Below, piece by piece: positions 1-5,323 of a stretch of 6,641 nucleotides of DNA; position 1 is the stretch's first letter, and the number at the start of each line of letters is the position of its first letter. The position numbers and the translations under genes are program-made. The DNA is from Pseudomonadota bacterium (GTDB lineage Bacteria > Pseudomonadota > Alphaproteobacteria > Rhizobiales > Hyphomicrobiaceae): contig JAKALI010000235.1 of the NCBI GenBank assembly GCA_021813195.1, positions 1 through 6,641 on the forward strand, in the 5' to 3' direction. The notes below the pieces were generated by a model. That model was not told the DNA's origin. It did not search any database and was given only the letters and a program-made list of their open reading frames with translations.

Positions 1-629
1 ACCTTGGCTTTGGGATAACGATCGAACAGGCCCGAGAAGACCAGCCGCAGCGCGTGCGAGCCGGTCTCGAAGCCCCATTCCCAGGTGGCGCGGCGCAAGG
101 CCGGCACGCCGTCGAGCACGGGCGCCGGCACCAGCGGATCGGTCGGGTGGATGTAGACCAGCGCGCCGAGCGCCTCGGCCGCCTCCCAGAATGGCGCCAC
201 CGAGGGATGGTCGAGATAGAGGCCGTTGGTGTGGCCATTGATCATGGCGCCCTTGAAGCCGAGCTCGCGCACGCAGCGCTCGAGCTCCTGCGCGGCGCCA
301 CGGGCGTCCTGTACCGCGACGTGGGCAAAGCCGGCATAGCGGTCGGGATGGCAGGCGATGTGCTCGGCAAGAAAATCGTTGGATTCGCGCGCCTTGCGCG
401 TGGCTACGCCGGCGTCGCGTTCGGCCTGCACGCCGGGGCCTGAGACCGACAGCACCGCCTTGGCGATGCCGGCCTTGTCCATGCTTTCGAGCCGCAGCGC
501 GTCGAAGTCCGTCAGCCGCTTGTAGAGCTGGTCCACGAAGGCCGGGGGCACCTCGGTCATGGTCGGCCGCCAGTAATCGACCAGGCCGGGGGTGAGCACG
601 TGCTCTTCGAGCGCGATCTTCTGAACCAT
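1..629 (-). CDS. Amidohydrolase-family decarboxylase, gamma-resorcylate decarboxylase-like (N-terminal 209 codons)
   Basis: This is probably a metal-dependent, cofactor-free aromatic acid decarboxylase of the amidohydrolase superfamily (gamma-resorcylate / 2,3-dihydroxybenzoate decarboxylase group). Such enzymes remove CO2 from hydroxylated benzoates in the cytoplasm. Translated from the ATG at 627-629, the protein begins MVQKIALEEH, so Glu8 and His10 fall where the family has its first metal ligands. His161 in a YIHP motif matches the third ligand (about His164 in gamma-resorcylate decarboxylase, from memory). The later Asp ligand lies beyond the window. Other family-like stretches are LESMDKAGI (47-55) and GFKGAMINGH (124-133). 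The start is supported by a purine-rich GAGGAAA about 4 bases upstream. The frame is open to base 1, so the last third or so is missing only because the window ends. The exact substrate cannot be assigned: 5-carboxyvanillate or aminocarboxymuconate-semialdehyde decarboxylase relatives are possible, though the EEH start favours the resorcylate group. It lies 213 bases downstream of the BKACE gene on the same strand. Confidence 0.85.
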   Translation of the reverse strand, partial: MVQKIALEEHVLTPGLVDYWRPTMTEVPPAFVDQLYKRLTDFDALRLESMDKAGIAKAVLSVSGPGVQAERDAGVATRKARESNDFLAEHIACHPDRYAGFAHVAVQDARGAAQELERCVRELGFKGAMINGHTNGLYLDHPSVAPFWEAAEALGALVYIHPTDPLVPAPVLDGVPALRRATWEWGFETGSHALRLVFSGLFDRYPKAK

Positions 630-842
630 GTGTTTCCTCAGGACTTTTCCGCGCCCAAGCGGGGCATCCATCTACATAATGGAAGGCTGACTCTACGTAG
701 CAGTGGGCCCCCTCTCGTGCCGCCGTCAAGCCGGACAACTTCAGTGCGTTACAGCCGCAGCGCGTCGTGGCCGTACGTTACCACGGAACCGGTCAGTAGA
801 TCACCGGTGACGACGAAAGCGGTGGTCGTAGCTTGGCGGCCA
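630..842. other. Intergenic gap between BKACE gene and decarboxylase gene
   Basis: No confident gene is present. On the minus strand the frame running from the end of the BKACE gene to 749 (TAA at 749-751) reads like protein, with TTTAFVVTGDLLTGSVVTYG in its middle. It has no start codon of its own, and after the TAA the same frame stays open to a TGA at 638-640, next to the ribosome-binding site of the decarboxylase gene. This could be the tail of a lost gene, but I do not recognise the family. Two small perfect palindromes are visible, TCACCGGTGA (801-810) and CTACGTAG (693-700). There is also a TCCAT/ATGGA inverted repeat (667-671 and 679-683). None has the T-run of an intrinsic terminator. 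No convincing promoter for the decarboxylase gene was found. Confidence 0.3.
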
Positions 843-1781
843 TCAAAAGCTTACGCCATCGCCGCCCTTTAAACCGAGCATAGCTCGTGCCTCAGTAGGC
901 GATGCTACCGTGTAGCCCAATTCCTCAACAATGCGTCGAATCTTGGCTACCTGCTCGGCATTAGATTTCGCAAGTTTTCCGCGACTGATGGACAAACTAT
1001 CCTCAAGGCCGACACGGACGTTGCCGCCGATCATGGTCGCCTGGGTCGCAAACGGCATCTGATGGCGTCCTACCGCAAGCACTGACCAGAGATACTGATC
1101 TCCGAACAGTTTGTCTGCCGTGCGCTTCATGAACAAGAGATTGTCCATGTCGGGGCCGATGCCGCCAAGAATGCCGAAGATGAGCTGTAGGAACACAGGC
1201 GGCTTAAACAGGCCACGGTCAATGCAATGCGCCAGATTATAGAGGTGGCCCACATCGTAGCACTCGTGCTCGAATTTGGTGCCATGTCCTTCACCCAGAA
1301 GCTTATAGATTTTTTCAATGTCGCGGAACGTATTACGGAAAATATTGTCATCGGACTGGATCAGATAGTCTTTTTCCCATGCGTATTTCCACTCCTTGTA
1401 GCGTGCGGCCATGGGATAGAGCGCAAAGTTCATCGTACCCATATTGAGGGAGCACATCTCAGGTGAGGCCATAAGCGGAGCCGCGAGCCGCTCCTCAACC
1501 GTCATCTTCACACTGCCGCCAGTCGTAATGTTGATGACTGCGTCGCAGCCCTGCTTGATGCGCGGCAGAAATTGCATGAAAACCTTTGGATCTGGCGTCG
1601 GGCGTCCGTCGTTCGGATCGCGTGCATGCAAGTGTAGGATTGCAGCGCCCGCTTCAGCCGCACCAATCGCCTCCTCGGCGATCTGATCTGGAGTGATCGG
1701 AAGTGCATCCGACATAGTTGGGGTGTGGATCGATCCTGTGATTGCACAGGTGATGATGACCTTGTTGGGCTTCTGGCTCAC
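843..1781 (-). CDS. Beta-keto acid cleavage enzyme (BKACE / DUF849, 3-keto-5-aminohexanoate cleavage family)
   Basis: Enzymes of this family are zinc-dependent. They condense a beta-keto acid with acetyl-CoA and cleave the product to acetoacetate plus a new acyl-CoA. The 312-residue protein is full length for the family, a TIM-barrel enzyme. It has ILHLHARD (48-55), supplying the zinc ligands His50 and His52. It also has GGNVRVGLED (252-261), giving Arg256, the zinc ligand Glu260, and Asp261, with the same Arg-to-Glu spacing as the characterised Kce enzyme (from memory). ITCAITG (10-16) and INITTGG (83-89) are further family motifs. The start is GTG at 1779-1781, preceded by a strong GAGGGGA about 5 bases away. 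The upstream neighbour, 42 bases away on the same strand, is a hydroxyacyl-CoA dehydrogenase remnant, a sensible supplier of a beta-keto acid. The specific keto acid (dehydrocarnitine, keto-aminohexanoate, beta-ketoadipate or another) cannot be told from this sequence alone. Its base composition is clearly more AT-rich than its neighbour's. Confidence 0.93.
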   Translation of the reverse strand: MSQKPNKVIITCAITGSIHTPTMSDALPITPDQIAEEAIGAAEAGAAILHLHARDPNDGRPTPDPKVFMQFLPRIKQGCDAVINITTGGSVKMTVEERLAAPLMASPEMCSLNMGTMNFALYPMAARYKEWKYAWEKDYLIQSDDNIFRNTFRDIEKIYKLLGEGHGTKFEHECYDVGHLYNLAHCIDRGLFKPPVFLQLIFGILGGIGPDMDNLLFMKRTADKLFGDQYLWSVLAVGRHQMPFATQATMIGGNVRVGLEDSLSISRGKLAKSNAEQVAKIRRIVEELGYTVASPTEARAMLGLKGGDGVSF

Positions 1782-1823
1782 TGTCTTCCCCTCGGTTATT
1801 GCGTACCGCCGCTGCGCGGTTTG

Positions 1824-2378
1824 TCAGATGTCCCGCGCGCGGGCCTGCTTCAAATGCTGCAGCACTTTTGCCCGCAGCGCCTGTTGCTGCTCCGGCGTCC
1901 ATGTGCGGAAGCCTTCGTCGGACTTGAAGCCGAGCTTGCCGTCAGCAACGAGCTTTTCCAGATAAGGCGACGGGCCGGGCCGCAAGTCGATCGCCGGCAG
2001 CACGGTCTTGTGGATCGCCAAAGTGAGATCGGTGCCGACCATGTCGGCATTCTCCAACGGCCCGAGCACGGCGAGCCGGCGGCCGAACGCCGCCTTGATG
2101 ACGGTGTCGACGGTCTCGGCGTCGCAGATGCCGTTCTCGACCAGCGCGATCGCCTCGCGCCACAACGCGTGCTGCAGGCGGTTGCCGATGAAGCCGGGCA
2201 CGTCCTTTTTGACGTGCGCCGGCTTCTTGCCGGCGTCGGCGTGGAGCTTCATCGTGAAGGCGACCGCGTCCGGCGTCGTCCACTGCGTCTCGATCACCTC
2301 GACCAGCGGCACCAGGAACGGCGGATTCCACCAGTGCGTGCCAAGCGCGCGCTCGCGCCGCTTCCCCGACTCCATCAC
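1824..2378 (-). pseudogene. 3-hydroxyacyl-CoA dehydrogenase family protein, 5'-truncated (C-terminal part only)
   Basis: This 184-codon frame encodes the end of a 3-hydroxyacyl-CoA / 3-hydroxy acid dehydrogenase (3HCDH family), which oxidises a 3-hydroxy substrate to the 3-keto form with NAD+. Visible are GTHWWNPP (13-20) with the catalytic His15, and Glu27 in PLVEV. The 12-residue gap equals the His-Glu pair of the family (His158/Glu170 in the human enzyme). GFIGNRLQ (62-69) and GPLENADMVG follow in the C-terminal helical domain. The NAD-binding Rossmann domain (a GxGxxG segment, roughly 140 residues) is absent. Family similarity starts only around residue 6-9, and an in-frame TAG lies at 2409-2411. 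The GTG/ATG codons at 2378/2375 have no ribosome-binding site and are probably fortuitous. The fragment ends 42 bases before the BKACE gene. It should be inactive as a dehydrogenase. An assembly chimera cannot be excluded. Confidence 0.85.
2361..2378. other. Recombination or deletion junction between two 5'-truncated genes
   Basis: The minus-strand dehydrogenase similarity and the plus-strand extradiol dioxygenase similarity both begin within these bases and run away from each other. On the plus strand the dioxygenase match starts at about 2370 (LHHFAF). On the minus strand the dehydrogenase match starts at about 2361 (KRRERALGTHW). Directly counted GC is 123/180 for 2041-2220 and 107/180 for 2401-2580, so composition also changes across it. 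I see no inverted repeats, target duplication or transposase remnant. A single deletion spanning the starts of two divergent genes is the simplest explanation. Confidence 0.7.
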
Positions 2379-2671
2379 TTTGCGTTCACGGTGCCTGAAA
2401 CACTCAACCTAATGTTGGCCGGAGATATTCTGGTGAGGGCGGACATGGCGGGCCAGGTCGAGTTCGGACCCGCCCGGCATTTCAGTCCGGGTCTCGCGCG
2501 CTTCCTCTATCTGCGGGACCCTGACGGCCATCGCATCGAGTTGTTTCCAAGTCACTATCAGACGATCGATATCGAGGACGAGCCCATCAAGTGGCAAGCG
2601 CCCGATTTCTTGATCGGGGCTGGCAAACGCCGCCGGACCGCTGGTTCAATGAGGCGAGTTCGTTCGTGTAG
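2370..2671 (+). pseudogene. Extradiol ring-cleavage dioxygenase (VOC fold), C-terminal remnant with frameshift
   Basis: The reading frame starting with LHHFAFTVPE at 2370 is the last part of a catechol-2,3-dioxygenase-like enzyme, closest in pattern to 3,4-dihydroxyphenylacetate (homoprotocatechuate) 2,3-dioxygenase. Such enzymes open a dihydroxylated aromatic ring next to the diol using Fe(II) or Mn(II). Retained are one metal His in LHH (2376-2378) and FLYLRDPDGHRIELF, with the metal-ligand Glu at 2538-2540 and the active-site Tyr ten residues before it. DEPIKW follows. The first metal His and the whole N-terminal half are missing. Around 2611-2621 the frame breaks: the original frame runs on to a TGA at 2712-2714 with unrelated sequence. 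The frame beginning TGG at 2621 reads WQTPPDRWFNEASSFV and stops at 2669-2671, matching the usual W...P..W(F/Y).EAS tail of the family. No start codon or ribosome-binding site precedes the fragment, so it is a dead gene. Confidence 0.82.
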
Positions 2672-2729
2672 GACGACGTTCGGCTCGGAGACGCGTGACG
2701 GATCTTGCTTATGAAACCTGCGTCCACGG

Positions 2730-3395
2730 TCACGGAGCCGCAGGCTGCCCTTTCGTCACGTCGCCAAATCTTGCAATCACACGGCCGGGTAGCGCGCGAG
2801 CCAATTTCGGCGGCACGCCCAGCACCCGTAAGATCATTTCCGCGGCGGCGCTCTCAGATTGTTCACCTTTCGGGTTATCCAGCCGCTCTCTAAGTGCAGT
2901 GCCGACGATGGCCAGAAGGCTGGTCAGAAGCAGCTCCGTCAGCTCGACGTCGAAGTGGCCTTGCTCGATGCCGATTGCTATGTCTTTTCGAATTCCCCGC
3001 GAGATCTGTTTCCTGAAATTGCCCGTATTCGTCATTGCCTCCGCGATCAGCCGTCCCCATTCCGGGTCCGCCGCCGCTAGATGGATAAAATATTGCGTCG
3101 CCAGGGCAACGCGTTCCGCCCCGTGGGAGACCCCGCCGATGGCTGCATCGACCTGATCAACGAGCGAGGCCGCGACGGCGTGGGCGACGGCGTCGACCAG
3201 CTCGGTCTTGTCGCGGAAATGGTAGTAGAATGTCCCGTTGGCGACCTGGGCGATGGACGTAATTTGGCTGATCGCCGCGCCTTCGACGCCGTATTTCGCG
3301 AACGCCGTCACGGCGGCGTCCATCAATAGCGCCTTTGTCCGGGTGCTTTTGTCCTGATCGGTGGCGTGAAGTCGAAATCGCTTAGTTCGCACCAA
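2730..3395 (-). CDS. TetR-family transcriptional regulator
   Basis: This is a full-length (221 residues) one-domain repressor of the TetR family, expected to bind DNA as a dimer and to let go when a small ligand binds its C-terminal domain. The N-terminal DNA-binding part is clear: RTKALLMDAAVTAFAKYG (19-36) is the first helices. ISQITSIAQVANGTFYYHF (42-60) is the helix-turn-helix with the typical G-T-F-Y-Y-H-F end, followed by KTELVDAV. The C-terminal helices are family-variable and give no ligand. Two adjacent start codons are possible, TTG at 3393-3395 and GTG at 3390-3392. An AGAGG lies 9 bases before the TTG and 12 before the GTG, so the choice is open. The gene is divergent from the aldehyde dehydrogenase operon across about 400 bases, the usual layout for a regulator of that operon. 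It converges with the dioxygenase remnant, whose frame stops 58 bases past the end of this gene. Confidence 0.93.
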   Translation of the reverse strand: MVRTKRFRLHATDQDKSTRTKALLMDAAVTAFAKYGVEGAAISQITSIAQVANGTFYYHFRDKTELVDAVAHAVAASLVDQVDAAIGGVSHGAERVALATQYFIHLAAADPEWGRLIAEAMTNTGNFRKQISRGIRKDIAIGIEQGHFDVELTELLLTSLLAIVGTALRERLDNPKGEQSESAAAEMILRVLGVPPKLARALPGRVIARFGDVTKGQPAAP

Positions 3396-3646
3396 AATAC
3401 GAGACCTCTGCTGAAGCCAATGTCCTCAATGTACCGGAGGCCTTCGATATCGTGGCCCCGGCCGGCCCGATTGATTGCAGTCCCGGGACCTATTCGCAAG
3501 CGTTATGCCAAGACCGATTTTGAATGCCTGATCCGCGGCAGGCCGCGAACAATTATTCAGGACGCGTGCGCGGCTGGCCGGGTGCGCGGCAGCGGGGGCG
3601 TGGCCACGGTCATCGCAGCCGCGCTGAACGCCGACGGCGGAAGAAT
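3396..3646. other. Region upstream of the TetR gene with no confident gene; possible coding remnant
   Basis: I cannot assign a gene here. On the plus strand, the frame from 3386 to a TGA at 3521-3523 reads quite protein-like, including NVPEAFDIVAPAGPIDCSPG. A second frame takes over near 3500 and runs to a TGA at 3675-3677, with YAKTDFECLIRGRPRTIIQD. A single frameshift between them would give a continuous stretch of about 95 residues without a start codon, which could be the decayed end of another lost gene. I do not recognise the family, and GC-rich DNA often yields open frames by chance. No clear promoter for the divergent TetR gene was found. Confidence 0.3.
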
Positions 3647-3667
3647 GTCTGCTGCAATGCAGCAGAC
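3647..3667. repeat. Perfect inverted repeat, 10-bp arms, 1-base centre (candidate operator)
   Basis: GTCTGCTGCA at 3647-3656 is the exact reverse complement of TGCAGCAGAC at 3658-3667, with a single A between them. There is no T-run on either strand, so an intrinsic terminator is unlikely. Such compact palindromes are typical binding sites for dimeric regulators. It lies between the divergent TetR gene (start 252 bases away) and the aldehyde dehydrogenase (start 125 bases away). That makes it a candidate site for this TetR protein, by inference only. Confidence 0.65.
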
Positions 3668-3679
3668 GAGCCGATGAAT

Positions 3680-3730
3680 CTGAGATACGTCTCAAACGTT
3701 TTTGACAGAAGTCTCAGTTTTTGCTTGTTT
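3680..3730 (+). promoter_or_regulatory. Candidate promoter and operator repeats for the aldehyde dehydrogenase operon
   Basis: TTGACA at 3702-3707 is an exact -35 consensus. A weak -10 (TTGTTT, 3725-3730) lies 17 bases downstream, followed by about 60 bases of leader. The -35 is flanked by two direct copies of GTCTCA (3689-3694 and 3711-3716) set 22 bases apart, about two helical turns. The first copy is also paired with an inverted TGAGA at 3681-3685. Outer arms CTGAGA (3680-3685) and TCTCAG (3712-3717) are inverted as well. A regulator bound here would block RNA polymerase. The repeats are seen in the sequence; the role is inferred. Confidence 0.45.
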
Positions 3731-3781
3731 GGAGCCGCGGACGGTGAAAGTTCCGTGCTGATCGAACGGTATTGAACGGGT

Positions 3782-3785
3782 GAGG
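3782..3785 (+). promoter_or_regulatory. Ribosome-binding site deciding the aldehyde dehydrogenase start
   Basis: GAGG at 3782-3785 sits six bases before the ATG at 3792. The in-frame GTG at 3780 overlaps this motif and has no purine-rich site of its own, so the ATG is preferred. It also gives residue numbering that matches the catalytic residues known for NahF. Confidence 0.6.
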
Positions 3786-3791
3786 ATCGCC

Positions 3792-5240
3792 ATGGATGTG
3801 GGGTTGCTGATCGACAATGCTCGCGTTGCAGCGCTTGACGGTAGTGTCGGCGTCCGCAGCAATCCGGTGACGGGGACCGAGGTGACCACTTTTGCCGCGG
3901 CCAAGGGACGGGATGCCATTAAGGCGGTCGAGTCTTGCGCAAAGGCCTTTCCGGCGTGGTCCAAAACGGGCCCCAATCAACGCCGTGACATTTTGCTCAA
4001 GGCCGCCGGCCTGCTCGAGGAGCGGGCGGAATCGTTCGTCGCGAGCATGATGGGGGAGACCGGCGCTTCCATGCCCAGGGTCCGCTTCAACGTGAGGCTG
4101 GCGGCAGGGATGCTGCGGGAGGCGGCATCGCTGACCACCCACATCAAAGGGGAAATAATCGCGGCCGACAAGCCTGGTTCGTATTCCTGCGCGTTTCGAC
4201 GGCCGGTCGGCGTTGTCCTGTCGATCGTGCCTTGGAATGCGCCGATCATTCTTGCGGTACGCGCATTCGGTACCGCGCTCGCCTGCGGCAATACGGTGGT
4301 GCTGAAAGCGTCGGAGAATAGCCCTGGCACCCAGTATCAACTCGCTCAATTGATGATCGACGCGGGATTGCCCCCGGGCGTGATGAACTTCATTACCCAC
4401 ACCCGCGAGGACGCGCCGGAGGTTGTCGAGGCTGTTATAGCCCATCCAGCAGTGCACCGCGTGAACTTCACTGGCTCCACAGCAGTCGGTCGTGTCGTGG
4501 CCGCGATCGGCGCGAAATATCTCAAGCCCGTTCTTCTCGAGCTTGGCGGCAAGGCGCCGCTTCTGGTGCTGGAAGATGCGGACATCGACAAGGCGGTTCG
4601 TGCGACGGCCTTCGGCGCATACATGCATCAAGGCCAGATCTGCATGTCGACCGAGCGGGTCGTACTGGATCATAAGATCGCCGACGAGTTCGCCGCGAAA
4701 ATGAAGAAGAAGGTCGAGTCTCTCAGCGCCGGCGACCCGATGAAGTCCAATGCTCCTCTCGGGGCGCTGATCAGCAAAGAGGCCGCGAAGCGGGTCGATG
4801 GGCTGATCGACGACGCTGTCAGCAAAGGCGCTGAAGCGCTCGTCCGCGGCGCGGTCGAGGGCGCAATCATGCAGCCGGCGCTGCTCGACAAGGTCACGCC
4901 GAAGATGAAGATCTATTATGAGGAGTCGTTCGGTCCTGTGACCTGCATGGTGCGGGTGAACGGCGTCGAAGAGGCGATCCAGGTCGCCAATGACACCGAA
5001 TATGGCTTGAAGGCGGGGATCTTCTCGCGCGACGTCAAGAAGGCCCTGGAGATCGCCAACCGGCTCGAATTCGGCTGCTGCCATATCAATGGGCCCACGG
5101 TCTACGACGAAGCGCAGATGCCGCTGGGCGGCATGAAGGCGAGCGGATACGGCCGCTTCGGCGGACACGCGGGAATCAATGAATTTACCGAAGTCCATTG
5201 GGTTAGCGTCGAAGATCCCGACCAGCACTATCCGATCTGA
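3792..5240 (+). CDS. Aromatic aldehyde dehydrogenase, salicylaldehyde/vanillin dehydrogenase-like
   Basis: This is an intact 482-residue NAD(P)+-dependent aldehyde dehydrogenase that should oxidise an aldehyde to its acid in the cytoplasm. All key positions are present: Asn149 in PWNAP, Lys172 in VVLKAS, the FTGST glycine motif (226-230), the general base Glu250 in LELGGK, and the nucleophile Cys284 in GQICMSTER. EESFGPV (377-383) and the end motif PLGGMKASGYGRFGG are also present. Glu250, Cys284 and Arg157 fall at the same numbers as in naphthalene-pathway salicylaldehyde dehydrogenase NahF (from memory). The GQICMSTER form is typical of the salicylaldehyde/vanillin/benzaldehyde branch. Length fits (NahF is about 483). 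A GTG at 3780 would add four residues but is less likely. A FAD-oxidoreductase gene follows after 83 bases on the same strand, and a TetR gene is divergent upstream, so an inducible operon is likely. The exact aldehyde is not predictable from the sequence. Confidence 0.95.
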   Translation: MDVGLLIDNARVAALDGSVGVRSNPVTGTEVTTFAAAKGRDAIKAVESCAKAFPAWSKTGPNQRRDILLKAAGLLEERAESFVASMMGETGASMPRVRFNVRLAAGMLREAASLTTHIKGEIIAADKPGSYSCAFRRPVGVVLSIVPWNAPIILAVRAFGTALACGNTVVLKASENSPGTQYQLAQLMIDAGLPPGVMNFITHTREDAPEVVEAVIAHPAVHRVNFTGSTAVGRVVAAIGAKYLKPVLLELGGKAPLLVLEDADIDKAVRATAFGAYMHQGQICMSTERVVLDHKIADEFAAKMKKKVESLSAGDPMKSNAPLGALISKEAAKRVDGLIDDAVSKGAEALVRGAVEGAIMQPALLDKVTPKMKIYYEESFGPVTCMVRVNGVEEAIQVANDTEYGLKAGIFSRDVKKALEIANRLEFGCCHINGPTVYDEAQMPLGGMKASGYGRFGGHAGINEFTEVHWVSVEDPDQHYPI

Positions 5241-5323
5241 TTGGAGAGTTTTAACCCGTGCGGCGCAGAACGGCAGATGGCCGTCGAGCGCGTACGAGCT
5301 GATCCCAAACGCAGGAACGAACG

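Noticed and set aside
54..443. Plus-strand 129-codon frame at the left end
   Set aside because: It is opposite the decarboxylase gene, whose minus frame has the metal-ligand motifs and a good start.
801..810. TCACCGGTGA palindrome downstream of BKACE as a terminator
   Set aside because: The stem is only 5 bp with no loop and no following T-run on either strand.
2340..2400. Transposon or insertion-sequence end at the double-truncation junction
   Set aside because: No terminal inverted repeat, target duplication or transposase-like frame is visible near the junction.
1725..2714. Plus-strand 329-codon frame that would fuse upstream sequence to the dioxygenase C-terminus
   Set aside because: Its first two thirds are antisense to the BKACE 5' end and the dehydrogenase remnant. 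Only the part after about 2370 shows real family similarity, so it is a chance read-through across the junction and not a fusion protein.
3714..5228. Minus-strand open frame of 504 codons opposite the aldehyde dehydrogenase
   Set aside because: It is longer than the real gene, but the plus-strand frame carries every aldehyde dehydrogenase catalytic residue. The antisense translation is Arg/His/Asp-rich with no family motifs, as expected from GC-rich codon bias.
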